A DNA stretch of 54,758 nt from Gammaproteobacteria bacterium (GTDB lineage: Bacteria; Pseudomonadota; Gammaproteobacteria; Xanthomonadales; SZUA-36). This document shows positions 14,491 to 22,995 of the stretch, piece by piece. The first letter of the stretch is position 1. Every line of letters begins with the position of its first letter. The DNA is taken from positions 1-54,758 of the forward strand of contig JAJFLB010000050.1 in assembly GCA_021772915.1 (NCBI GenBank). The letters are read 5' to 3'. Below the pieces are notes generated by a model that made no database searches, was not told where the DNA came from, and saw only the letters and a list, made by a program, of their open reading frames with translations. The position numbers and the translations under genes were made by a program.

Positions 14491-16021
14491 TCACGACACC
14501 CTCACGATCAATACACTGATCGACATCCCGACGCTCAAAAAGGGTGCGATGAAGGACTCTGCCCCGTATGTGGCAGCGCCGGAGTTTCAGCAGGCACTGG
14601 GTTTCCCCGGTGAATTGGTCGACGACTGGCAAGCCCGGGCGATCGAAAAATTCGGAGAGCTGCTCAAGAAATCACGGGCGCTGCAGGTTTACATGGACAG
14701 TTGTGTCAAGTGTGGTGCCTGCACCGACAAGTGTCACTATTTCCTCGGCAGCAGTGATCCCAAGAACATGCCGGTCGCCCGCCAGGATCTGCTGCGTAAA
14801 ATCTATCGCCGTTACTTTACATTTGCCGGCAAGTATTTCCCCAGGCTGGTGGGCGCCGAGGATTTGACCGAGGCGGTACTGGACGACTGGTACAGTTATT
14901 TCCACCAATGCTCCCAGTGCCGGCGGTGTTCGGTTTATTGTCCCTATGGTATCGACACGGCCGAAATATCCATGGCGGCACGCGAGATCATGGACCACAT
15001 CGGGAAAGGTCAGAAATACTGCAATGAAATCCTCGGCAAGGTCCACAAGATCGGCAACAATCTTGGGCTACCGGTAGCGGCGTTGATCAATACCGTGGAG
15101 GACCTTGAAGAGGACCTCGAAGAGGAAACCGGTGTAACGGTCCGATTGCCCGTCGACGAGAAGGGTGCAGATATACTGCTGGTCACACCCAGTGCGGATT
15201 TTTTTGCGGAGCCACATGTCGACGGATTGATGGGTTACGCCAAGGTGTTTCACCAGGCGGGTGTCAGCTGGACGATCAGCTCCTACGCCTCTGAAGCCGC
15301 CAATTTCGCCCTGTTCATCGGCTCTTATGAGCAGATGAAACTGGTTGCTGAGCGTATCCGCAAGGCGGCAGAGGACCTGGGAGTGAAACGCATCATTTTC
15401 GGCGAGTGCGGTCACGCATGGCGCGTGGCCTACAGTTTTCTTAACACGCTGGCCGGGCCGTTCGACTTTCTGGACGCCGCCTACCCGATACCGCAGCACA
15501 TTTGTGAATTTACCTGGGATTTGATCGAAAAGGGCGAGCTGCGGCTGGACAAATCCGCCAACGACCACATGACACTGACCTTCCACGACTCCTGCAACGT
15601 TGCACGTGGCTCACGTATGGGTGATTACCCCGGCGGACAGTTCGAGATTCCCCGTGCGATTATCAGGGCCTGCTGCAACAACTTTGTAGATATGGCTGCC
15701 GACACGATAAAAGAAGGTACGTTTTGCTGCGGTGGCGGTGGCGGGCTCCTGACGGACGACTTGATAGATATCAGGACCAGGGGTGCAGCACCCCGTATGC
15801 AGGCACTGCAGGATGTCGTAACTGACCACGGGGTCACGCACATGGTGGCGATCTGTGCCATCTGCAAATCGCAGTTTGCGAAAGTCATGCCGACCTATGG
15901 TTTCGCGATGGATAATGTCGTCAGCCTGCACCAGTTGGTTTCGAACGCGATTGTGCTCGATGGCCAGAATGTCAACGGTGTTGAACACACCGATCTCGAC
16001 CCGGGAAGCCAAGCTCAATGA
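14474..16021 (+). CDS. dsrK: DsrK, HdrD-like catalytic iron-sulfur subunit
   Basis: About 515 residues. It is the cytoplasmic iron-sulfur subunit of DsrMKJOP, homologous to HdrD of heterodisulfide reductase and believed to act on DsrC. Seen: two [4Fe-4S] ferredoxin motifs (SCVKCGACTDKC and QCSQCRRCSVYCPYG). The CCG-type cysteine-rich segments of the catalytic cluster follow, with HDSCNVARG, FCCGGGGGLL and CAICKSQF. GTG at 14474, overlapping dsrM by 17 bases, is the likely start. ATG at 14549 (MKDSAPYV) is possible but would trim a region usually present before FQQALGFPGELV. Confidence 0.94.
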   Translation: MNNVVDHDTLTINTLIDIPTLKKGAMKDSAPYVAAPEFQQALGFPGELVDDWQARAIEKFGELLKKSRALQVYMDSCVKCGACTDKCHYFLGSSDPKNMPVARQDLLRKIYRRYFTFAGKYFPRLVGAEDLTEAVLDDWYSYFHQCSQCRRCSVYCPYGIDTAEISMAAREIMDHIGKGQKYCNEILGKVHKIGNNLGLPVAALINTVEDLEEDLEEETGVTVRLPVDEKGADILLVTPSADFFAEPHVDGLMGYAKVFHQAGVSWTISSYASEAANFALFIGSYEQMKLVAERIRKAAEDLGVKRIIFGECGHAWRVAYSFLNTLAGPFDFLDAAYPIPQHICEFTWDLIEKGELRLDKSANDHMTLTFHDSCNVARGSRMGDYPGGQFEIPRAIIRACCNNFVDMAADTIKEGTFCCGGGGGLLTDDLIDIRTRGAAPRMQALQDVVTDHGVTHMVAICAICKSQFAKVMPTYGFAMDNVVSLHQLVSNAIVLDGQNVNGVEHTDLDPGSQAQ

Positions 16022-17946
16022 ATGAAAAACTGCTTACCAGGCGCCGCTACAAGGATGGCGACGACGCACCCAAGCCCTGGCAGGAGGAAATCTTTGTCGC
16101 CGACACCTCCCACAAGTGTCCAACCTATGTGCACCGCACACCACCGTGCCAGGGCAGTTGCCCCGCCGGTGAGGATATCCGTGGCTGGTTAAACATCGCC
16201 CGTGGAATTGAAAAGGCCCCGGGTGATATGTGCTGGCAGGAATACGCGTTCAGCCGCGTGACCGAATCCAATCCCTTCCCGGCCATCATGGGCAGGGTTT
16301 GCCCGGCACCCTGTGAAGACGGGTGTAATCGTAATGAGGTCGAAGACCACGTCGGGATCAATGCAGTTGAGCAGTTCATTGGTGACTATGGTCTTGAACA
16401 TCAACTGGAACTGCACCCTTCGGGGGAGGACACCGGCAAACGGGTTGCGATCATCGGTAGCGGAGTTGCCGGTCTTGCCTGTGCCTACCAGCTGCGACGC
16501 ATGGGACACGCCTGTACAGTTTTTGAGACCCACGATGAACTGGGTGGGATGATGCGCTACGGCATTCCAGGTTACCGGATTCCGCGTGAGGTTCTCGATG
16601 GTGAAATCCAGCGTATTCTTGACCTGGGTGTCGAAGTCCGCCGCAACACGAAAATCGGTGTCGATATTCCACTCGAGGAACTGCAAACGGATTTTGATGC
16701 TGTTTTTGTGGGTCTTGGCGCCCAGACCGGTGCAGCCTTGCCCGTGCCGGGTGGAGACGCACCCAACTGTATCAGTGGCATGGCTTTTCTGGAGGCCTTC
16801 AACGACGGCCGATTACAGCATTCCGCCAAACGTGTGTTGGTCATCGGTGGTGGTGATACGGCGATGGACGTGGCCGCTGTTGCGCGGCGTTTGGGACATA
16901 TTGAGCACAAACGTATACACGATCGGCCGGAAAATATTATCCTCGGCCATACGACCCATGATGTGGCCAGCGTGGCCCACCGCCTTGGCGCTGAAGTCAC
17001 CATTGTTTACCGGCGCCCGGTTGCCAAAATGCCAGCCACGAAGATGGAAATTGAGCACGTCACTCAAGAGGGCGTAGAAATCCGTGACTCGCTGGCACCC
17101 GTTGAGGTGGTACTCGGTGAGGACGGACGCGCCACGGCCTTGCGGGTGATCGAGGCGGACTGGAGCACGGGGAAAATGGTCGTTAAGGAGGGTTCAGAAA
17201 CGGACATCGAATGTGACCTGATCGTCGCTGCGATCGGCCAGAAAGGTGATCTCGTCGGACTGGAAGATCTGGACAACGGCTGGGGTTTGGTCGATGCCGA
17301 TCCTTTCTATCGTGCCAAAAACCAAACGGACCTGTTTGTCGGCGGAGATGTCATCAAACCACATCTGTTGACCACCGCCATCGGCCACGCATCCATCGCG
17401 GCACAAGGGATCGACAAGTTCATGGCAGGTGCGGACCCGAGTCGTCGCCCCCGGGTCGATGTGCACCATTTCAGCCTGCTGGACAAGTTACGGGAAACGG
17501 ACCACGCACCCAGCGAATACCAACACGAGCAAGATTGGGCAACGGATGCGGCCGATTACGCAATCCACAACTATGAAGACCGCTCCTCCGTCGAGATCGT
17601 GCCATCAGACGAATTGTTCCTGGCTCATTTCAATTACGATGCCAGACGTCTGCGTCCGGAAAGCGACATAACGGCCGACTCGGTGCTGGGCTACTTTGGT
17701 GAACGCGTCGCTGGTCTTTCAGAAGACGAGGCCCGCGAGGAAGCTGACCGCTGTATGAGCTGCGGTATGTGTTTCGAGTGTGACAACTGCGTTATCTATT
17801 GCCCACAGGACGCTATTTTCAGGGTCAAGAAAACCGAATCGACGATGGGTCGTTATGTTGATACCGACTATGGAAAGTGTATTGGTTGCCATATTTGTGA
17901 AGATGTCTGTCCGTCAGGATATATCCGCATGGGGCTGGGGGAGTAA
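16018..17946 (+). CDS. dsrL: DsrL, NAD(P)H:acceptor oxidoreductase
   Basis: A 642-residue cytoplasmic iron-sulfur flavoprotein related to the small subunit of glutamate synthase. In sulfur oxidisers it interacts with DsrAB and couples its reaction to NAD(P). Seen: an N-terminal cysteine region (CQGSCPAGEDIRGWL, CPAPCEDGCNRNEV). An FAD Rossmann motif (VAIIGSGVAGLACA) and an NAD(P) Rossmann motif (VLVIGGGDTAMDVA) follow. The C-terminal two-cluster ferredoxin has CMSCGMCFECDNC and CIGCHICEDVC. Size and the C-terminal ferredoxin fit the DsrL-1 type of sulfur oxidisers. Its ATG overlaps the dsrK stop. Confidence 0.96.
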   Translation: MNEKLLTRRRYKDGDDAPKPWQEEIFVADTSHKCPTYVHRTPPCQGSCPAGEDIRGWLNIARGIEKAPGDMCWQEYAFSRVTESNPFPAIMGRVCPAPCEDGCNRNEVEDHVGINAVEQFIGDYGLEHQLELHPSGEDTGKRVAIIGSGVAGLACAYQLRRMGHACTVFETHDELGGMMRYGIPGYRIPREVLDGEIQRILDLGVEVRRNTKIGVDIPLEELQTDFDAVFVGLGAQTGAALPVPGGDAPNCISGMAFLEAFNDGRLQHSAKRVLVIGGGDTAMDVAAVARRLGHIEHKRIHDRPENIILGHTTHDVASVAHRLGAEVTIVYRRPVAKMPATKMEIEHVTQEGVEIRDSLAPVEVVLGEDGRATALRVIEADWSTGKMVVKEGSETDIECDLIVAAIGQKGDLVGLEDLDNGWGLVDADPFYRAKNQTDLFVGGDVIKPHLLTTAIGHASIAAQGIDKFMAGADPSRRPRVDVHHFSLLDKLRETDHAPSEYQHEQDWATDAADYAIHNYEDRSSVEIVPSDELFLAHFNYDARRLRPESDITADSVLGYFGERVAGLSEDEAREEADRCMSCGMCFECDNCVIYCPQDAIFRVKKTESTMGRYVDTDYGKCIGCHICEDVCPSGYIRMGLGE

Positions 17947-17949
17947 GTC

Positions 17950-18393
17950 ATGCCTGCCGGCCCGCGTGCAATGGTGTTTGCACTTGTTATTTTGCTGCTC
18001 CCCCCGCTGGTCCGCGCGGCTGAACTGAACGACACACCACCCTCAACTGAAAGGGCCAGCATGGATACCGGCGTGCCGTCACCTGGCATACCCAGGGGAC
18101 AGGGTGAGCACTGCGTTGCAGACACGCAATTCATGCGGCGTAACCACATGACCCTGCTGATGCACCAACGTGATGAAACCGTGCGCCTGGGCGTCCGTGG
18201 TAATCAATATAGTCTCCAGGAGTGTATTAACTGTCACGTGGTTGAGGATGCAGAGGCCAGACCCGTAACCATTACCAACCCACAACACTTTTGCCGATCC
18301 TGTCACGATTACGCAGCGGTGAAAATTGACTGTTTCGAGTGCCATGCATCACGGCCGCAGGCTGAACTCGTGGCGGGTGTGCTGGAAGAATGA
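17950..18393 (+). CDS. dsrJ: Triheme cytochrome c DsrJ
   Basis: A 147-residue periplasmic triheme cytochrome with an N-terminal signal or anchor helix (about residues 6-24, ending at VRAAE). It has three CXXCH heme sites: CINCH, CRSCH and CFECH. It is the outward-facing redox subunit of DsrMKJOP. A notable heme ligation (His/Cys) is known for the family; the relevant cysteine is not assigned here. The stop overlaps dsrO (ATGA). Confidence 0.96.
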   Translation: MPAGPRAMVFALVILLLPPLVRAAELNDTPPSTERASMDTGVPSPGIPRGQGEHCVADTQFMRRNHMTLLMHQRDETVRLGVRGNQYSLQECINCHVVEDAEARPVTITNPQHFCRSCHDYAAVKIDCFECHASRPQAELVAGVLEE

Positions 18394-19169
18394 GCGGAAA
18401 CACAAACAAATTGGACGCACCGACCGGTTTTGATCCGGTTCGGCGTAAATTCCTGAGTGCAGTTACCGCAGCCACGGGTGTGGCACTCGCGCCCGGTGTC
18501 ATGCTTTACGGCATTACCCGTCCATCACCAGCGACAGCCAATGTGGCAAACGAGGCTGTCGCCAACGCTGCTCGCTGGGGCATGCTGATCGATGTCGGCC
18601 GCTGTGCCGATGGTTGTGATGCATGTGTATCTGCCTGCGTCGAAGAAAACGGACTCGAGGGCCACGGCAGACCGGCGACCGACGCGCAGTGGATCAGGAA
18701 AGTCGAAATCCGTAATCCAAGTACGGGCCGGCGTCAATCCCTGCCGGTCATGTGCCAACACTGCGCAGAACCACCCTGTGTTGATGTTTGCCCGACCGGT
18801 GCGTCGTTCAAACGTGCTGACGGTATCGTCCTGGTGGACAAACACCGCTGTATCGGCTGCCGCTACTGCATGATGGCCTGCCCTTACAAGGCCAGATCCT
18901 TCATTGCTGAAGACCTTGAAGATCAGAAGCCCCACGCACCCCGGGGTAAAGGTACGGTGGAGGGTTGCACACTGTGTGTCCACCGTGTGGATGCTGGCAG
19001 GCAACCTGCCTGTGTCGAGGCCTGTGGCGATAGCGGGGGCGGGGCGATGCTGTTTGGTGATCTGCAAGATCCCCAGAGTGAAATATCCAGACGTGTGGCC
19101 AGCCATGCAACCCGGCAAATCCGCGCCGACCTCGGACTTGACCCCGGTGTGCGGTATCAGAATCTTTGA
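18390..19169 (+). CDS. dsrO: Periplasmic iron-sulfur protein DsrO
   Basis: A 259-residue protein exported by the Tat route: the twin-arginine motif is RRKFLSA near residue 15, followed by a hydrophobic stretch. It carries four cysteine clusters typical of NrfC/DsrO: GCDACVSAC, CQHCAEPPCVDVCP, CIGCRYCMMACPYK and CTLCVHRVD. It passes electrons between DsrJ and the membrane subunit DsrP. It overlaps dsrJ at its start and dsrP at its stop. Confidence 0.96.
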   Translation: MSGNTNKLDAPTGFDPVRRKFLSAVTAATGVALAPGVMLYGITRPSPATANVANEAVANAARWGMLIDVGRCADGCDACVSACVEENGLEGHGRPATDAQWIRKVEIRNPSTGRRQSLPVMCQHCAEPPCVDVCPTGASFKRADGIVLVDKHRCIGCRYCMMACPYKARSFIAEDLEDQKPHAPRGKGTVEGCTLCVHRVDAGRQPACVEACGDSGGGAMLFGDLQDPQSEISRRVASHATRQIRADLGLDPGVRYQNL

Positions 19170-20410
19170 TGGGGATGGAAGTGCGCACCACATACCGTGA
19201 AATTTCAGGACGCAGCCCACAGTTCTACACCCTTGGGGTAATTATGGGGACGTTTTTCCTGCTCGGTCTGGCCTCCGTGGCCTACGTGGAACACGCCGGT
19301 CATCACGTTACCGGTGGCAGCAATCAAATTGTCTGGGGAATTCCGGACGTGTTTGCGATGTTGCTGATCGTATCCGCCTCCGGCGCGCTTAACGTGGCCA
19401 TTATCAGCTCGGTCTTTCGCGTAAAACTGTACCAGCCCCTGGAAAGGCTCTCCTGTCTGTTGGCCATTGGATTGCTGATAGGCGGCTTGATGATCCTGAT
19501 CCTTGACCTCGGACGTTCTGACCGTGTCATTGTTGCCATGCTCAACCGCAATTTCAAATCGATATTTGCGTGGAATTTTTATCTCTACACCGGATTTATT
19601 GCGATCGTTACAGTCTACTTGTGGACCCAGATGGAGCCGCGGATGAATCGCTACATTCCTGCTGCTGGCTTGTTCGCGTTTGGCTGGCGCCTGGCATTGA
19701 CCACCGGAAGTGGTTCCATTTATGGTGTCCTCATCGCCCGCGAAGCCTACAACTCAGCCATCATGGGGCCCTTGTTCATCGCCATGTCTTTTTCATTTGG
19801 TCTGGCGGTGTATATTCTTGTGCTACTCGCTGCCTGCAAAGGCAGTGGCAGGGAGATCGGGTCTGTATTATTGCGACGTCTGGCGCGGTTGTTGGGGGTT
19901 TTCATTGTGGTCGTACTCTATTTCACCGCCGTGCAACACCTGACCAATCTTTACGCTGCCGGACGCGGCGGGGTTGAGCACTTCATCCTGTTTGATGGGG
20001 GGCTTTATTCCCTGCTGTTTTGGGGTGGCCAGGTCTTCCTCGGGGGGCTCGTGCCACTGGTGTTGTTGTTCCGGTCTTCCCGAGGTGGCTTGTATCCGGC
20101 TGGCCGCACCGTGGCGCTCGCTGCAGCACTGGTCCTGACCGGTGCATTTGCCCAACTCTACGTGATCATCATCGGCGGCCAGGCCTGGCCATTGACCCTG
20201 TTCCCGGGTATGGAAGTTTCCTCCAGCTTCTTCGACGGCGAGATTGCCGCTTACACACCGAGTCTTCCGGAAATCGGTCTGGGTCTGGGGGGGGTAGCGC
20301 TGGCCGGGCTGGTCGTGTTGTTTGGTACCCGATTGTTGCGTTTTCTACCCACCACGCTGGCGAATTCAGTCCTGGATCCACAGCCGACAGCGCCGGCTGA
20401 AAACAGCTGA
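19169..20410 (+). CDS. dsrP: NrfD-like membrane subunit DsrP
   Basis: About 413 residues with roughly ten transmembrane helices, of the NrfD/PsrC family. It exchanges electrons with quinone in DsrMKJOP. The ATG at 19169 overlaps the last base of the dsrO stop; a TTG directly upstream is not needed. Hydrophobic segments begin at about residue 18 (FYTLGVIMGTFFLLGL) and continue to about residue 395. The sequence around RLALTTGSGSIYG is consistent with the quinone-site region of the family. Confidence 0.94.
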   Translation: MGMEVRTTYREISGRSPQFYTLGVIMGTFFLLGLASVAYVEHAGHHVTGGSNQIVWGIPDVFAMLLIVSASGALNVAIISSVFRVKLYQPLERLSCLLAIGLLIGGLMILILDLGRSDRVIVAMLNRNFKSIFAWNFYLYTGFIAIVTVYLWTQMEPRMNRYIPAAGLFAFGWRLALTTGSGSIYGVLIAREAYNSAIMGPLFIAMSFSFGLAVYILVLLAACKGSGREIGSVLLRRLARLLGVFIVVVLYFTAVQHLTNLYAAGRGGVEHFILFDGGLYSLLFWGGQVFLGGLVPLVLLFRSSRGGLYPAGRTVALAAALVLTGAFAQLYVIIIGGQAWPLTLFPGMEVSSSFFDGEIAAYTPSLPEIGLGLGGVALAGLVVLFGTRLLRFLPTTLANSVLDPQPTAPAENS

Positions 20411-20437
20411 GCCCGGCACCAGGAACGCCCCGGATTT

Positions 20438-21937
20438 ATGGCCCATATATATATCTCAGCCGCACGCAAGTCCTCGGGAAAAACCTCTGTCTCAATCGGC
20501 TTGTGCGCCGCATTGGCCCGGCGGGGACTCAAAGTGCAGCCATTCAAAAAGGGCCCTGACTACATCGACCCACTGTGGTTGACCAGGGCCGCCGGCAGGC
20601 CCTGTTACAACCTCGATTTCTTCACCCAGACCAAACCGGAAATCCTGGCGACTTTCGACGCAGGAATGGCCACCGCCGATATCGGATTGATCGAAGGCAA
20701 CAAAGGGCTATTTGATGGTCTTGATGTCGAGGGCACAGACAGTAATGCCGCCTTGGCCACGATATTGTCAGCCCCGGTCGTACTGGTCATTGATACCTGC
20801 GGTATCACCCGTGGTATAGCCCCACTGGTTCGCGGCTACCTGGATTTTGAACCTGGTGTTGAAATATGCGGCGTAATCCTCAACAAGGTCAGCAGTGCAC
20901 GCCATGAAACCAAGCTGCGAAGCGCACTTGAGCGCTATACCGATGCCAACGTACTGGGGATAATTGGACGTGACACGGATCTCGAAATCCCCGAACGCCA
21001 CCTTGGTTTGGTTCCCGCCAATGAGAGCGATGCGGCCGATACCATGATTTTGCGGCTGGCAGACAGCGTTGAGGCGGGTGTTGAACTCGATCAGATCATT
21101 GAAAAAGGGGGTCAGGGCCATAAAAAGGGCAGTCAGAGCACCAAAAAGAGAGACCAGAACGCTGAAAAAGAAGGGCAGAGTAATAAAATGGGTGATAAAG
21201 GCCCTAATATTGATAGTCAGAGCTCTAATAACGTGGATCAGAGCCCATTTTCTAGGAATAAGGGCCCTGATCCCTCTTTTCTACGTATCGCAGTTGCGCG
21301 AGATGCAGCCTTTGGCTTCTACTACCCGGATGACCTCGAGGCTTTTGCGGCTGCAGGCGCAGAGTTGGTTCCATTCGATACCCTCAGTGACAGCCACCTG
21401 CCGGAGGTGGACGGATTGTTTATTGGAGGTGGTTTTCCCGAAACCCACCTCGCAACAATGGCTGCAAATCAAGGCCTGCTCGCAGACATCCGCCGGGTAT
21501 TGGCGGCGGGGTTGCCCGCCTATGCCGAGTGCGGAGGTTTGATGTATCTTGCACGGAGAATCCGCTGGCGCGGTGAATCACAGGCGATGGTGGGGGCGGT
21601 ACCTGCAGATGTCAGCGTCGGCGATAAACCCCAGGGTAGAGGTTACGTACGGTTGGAGGAAACCGGCAACAGCCCATGGCCCCCATCAACTACAGCCGAT
21701 CATTGTAAAACGAGAGAGATTGGGGCACATGAATTCCATTACGCCAAACTGGAGAATCTCGGTGCGAAATCACGCTTTGCCCACCGGGTGCTACGAGGCA
21801 CGGGTATTGACGGTACCCATGACGGTCTGATTATCGGTAACCTCGTGGCGGGTTTTGTACACCACCGCAACACCCGGGCAAACCCGTGGGTAGAGCGATT
21901 TGTAGCCTTTGTTCGAAGTAAAGGGGGTCGGGGTTAA
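20438..21937 (+). CDS. dsrN: DsrN, siroheme amidase (CobB/CbiA-type)
   Basis: A 499-residue amidotransferase related to cobyrinic acid a,c-diamide synthase, thought to amidate siroheme for DsrAB. Seen: an N-terminal ATPase domain with the P-loop region ARKSSGKTSVSIGL and FKKGPDYIDP (residues about 1-215). The C-terminal type-1 glutamine amidotransferase-like domain (about 282-499) has GLFIGGGFPE and the cysteine in AECGGLMYLAR. Between them residues 222-281 form a low-complexity linker rich in Lys, Gln, Ser, Asn and Gly, absent from ordinary CbiA proteins. At DNA level this linker has inverted-repeat ends (see the separate repeat entry). The frame stays open, so the protein is probably functional. 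Confidence 0.93.
   Translation: MAHIYISAARKSSGKTSVSIGLCAALARRGLKVQPFKKGPDYIDPLWLTRAAGRPCYNLDFFTQTKPEILATFDAGMATADIGLIEGNKGLFDGLDVEGTDSNAALATILSAPVVLVIDTCGITRGIAPLVRGYLDFEPGVEICGVILNKVSSARHETKLRSALERYTDANVLGIIGRDTDLEIPERHLGLVPANESDAADTMILRLADSVEAGVELDQIIEKGGQGHKKGSQSTKKRDQNAEKEGQSNKMGDKGPNIDSQSSNNVDQSPFSRNKGPDPSFLRIAVARDAAFGFYYPDDLEAFAAAGAELVPFDTLSDSHLPEVDGLFIGGGFPETHLATMAANQGLLADIRRVLAAGLPAYAECGGLMYLARRIRWRGESQAMVGAVPADVSVGDKPQGRGYVRLEETGNSPWPPSTTADHCKTREIGAHEFHYAKLENLGAKSRFAHRVLRGTGIDGTHDGLIIGNLVAGFVHHRNTRANPWVERFVAFVRSKGGRG
21102..21280. repeat. Repeat-like insertion inside dsrN with inverted ends
   Basis: The 179-base stretch is bounded by 18-base inverted repeats (21102-21119 and 21263-21280) that match at 15 of 18 positions and contain TCAGGGCC. 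Inside are degenerate units of the GGGGTCAGAGT family seen at 1378-1473 and 29480, such as GGCAGTCAGAGC, GGGCAGAGT and GTCAGAGC. It is read as an unstructured linker in DsrN without a stop in the coding frame. The inverted ends and units are visible; insertion as a mobile non-coding repeat is inference. Confidence 0.7.
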
Positions 21938-21957
21938 GGTGGACATGGCTTCGGTAC

Positions 21958-22113
21958 GCCAAGGGAGTGTAGGGTCTTGTCTCAGGACACTTCGTAAACC
22001 CGTCCATGGGGATTCGGTCGCGACTTGGCCCAGGCCAGTTTCTCGACCGGTTCCCGCTCTCACCTTCTCCCTGTCGCTCACGGTCCTGAGACAAGACCCT
22101 ACACTCCCTTGGC
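21958..22113. repeat. Palindromic element A, perfect 31-bp arms
   Basis: Arms at 21958-21988 and 22083-22113 are perfectly complementary over 31 bases with a 94-base loop. The loop contains ACTTGGCCCAGGCCAG, a CTCGACCGGTTCCCG stretch and TCACCTTCTCCCTGTCGCTC. The same three stretches occur in reverse complement in element B, although the arms of A and B have different sequences. It lies directly after dsrN and may also end transcription of the operon. Confidence 0.85.
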
Positions 22114-22179
22114 TGGGACGGGTTGTAATGCATGCCAGATACTTCGATGTCAGTTGGTTCTACGGCCTCACGGACTTAA

Positions 22180-22336
22180 GCTGTGGTGGGTATCTACTGC
22201 CAGGACCGTGAGCGACAGGGAGAAGGTGAAACCGGGAATCGGTTGAGAGGCCGGCCTGGGCCGTCGGGAACCTGTCGAGAGGCTGGCCTGGGCCAAGTGT
22301 TCACAGCGTGTCCTGGCAGTAGATACCCACCACAGC
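22180..22336. repeat. Palindromic element B, perfect 27-bp arms
   Basis: Arms at 22180-22206 and 22310-22336 are perfectly complementary over 27 bases with a 103-base loop. The loop is an inverted relative of the loop of element A and carries an extra duplicated block: GGCCGGCCTGGGCC and GGCTGGCCTGGGCC are near copies. Arm sequence is unrelated to that of A except for a GGGT core and an AGGAC inner end. It lies 68 bases upstream of the rhodanese-like gene. Confidence 0.85.
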
Positions 22337-22404
22337 GACCCTTGGTTGAATTAAGTGGGACAGCAGTGGATCCGACCCCTTTTACTTTTTAGTGGAGAGT
22401 TACC

Positions 22405-22755
22405 ATGATAAAGACCGCCGCCGAGTTTATTACCGAAGCCCAGACACAGATAAACTGTCTGGATGCAGAATCAGCCTGGGCACTCTATAAAGAGTCAGAG
22501 ACTGCGGTCATTATTGATGTGCGCGAGGCCAATAGTGCGGCTGAATCCAAGCTCAAAGACTCCACAAACATCTCCCGTGGTTTGATCGAAATGAAAGTCC
22601 CCAAACTTTGCCCTGATCCGGATGTGTTGATATTGACACATTGCGGTGGCGGTGGCCGTGCGTCACTTGCTGCATTGACACTAAAAAAAATGGGTTACAC
22701 CAATGTCTGCGCCGTTACTGCAAAATTCGATGACTTGAAAAAAATTTTTGGATAA
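22405..22755 (+). CDS. Single-domain rhodanese-like sulfurtransferase
   Basis: A 116-residue rhodanese-fold protein. Seen: the VIIDVREANSAAESKL segment that follows the first helix, and the active-site loop HCGGGGRAS with the catalytic C80. A C-terminal LKKMGYTNVCAVT helix and strand complete the fold. Rhodaneses move sulfane sulfur between thiols, and placement just after the dsr operon suggests a role in feeding sulfur to DsrEFH (inference). The start has GGAGAG about seven bases upstream. It is separated from dsrN by the two palindromic elements, so it probably has its own promoter or read-through control. Confidence 0.85.
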   Translation: MIKTAAEFITEAQTQINCLDAESAWALYKESETAVIIDVREANSAAESKLKDSTNISRGLIEMKVPKLCPDPDVLILTHCGGGGRASLAALTLKKMGYTNVCAVTAKFDDLKKIFG

Positions 22756-22995
22756 TGGTGTAATAACATCAAAAAAGGGCAAAAAGGAGACTCAAAACCA
22801 CAGCGGTACAATTAGCAAACAACTGACATAGGTCATAGCGTTTCATTTGCCTAACACGGATCATAGTGGTTAGCACGTATGAATTTTTGCGCAAAGTAAC
22901 AGACATAGACATGTCATCAAGCATGGGACCTTTACCTGCTCGCTGGCACTGACACTTGAGCCTGAATATCGGCCACCGAAGCCAAAAGACTCATC

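Noticed and set aside
20438-21937. dsrN as a frameshifted pseudogene because of its low-complexity middle
   Set aside because: The frame stays open through the insertion and both domains keep their key motifs.
21958-22336. CRISPR array
   Set aside because: The repeats are inverted pairs with large loops, not regularly spaced direct repeats, and no cas gene is present.
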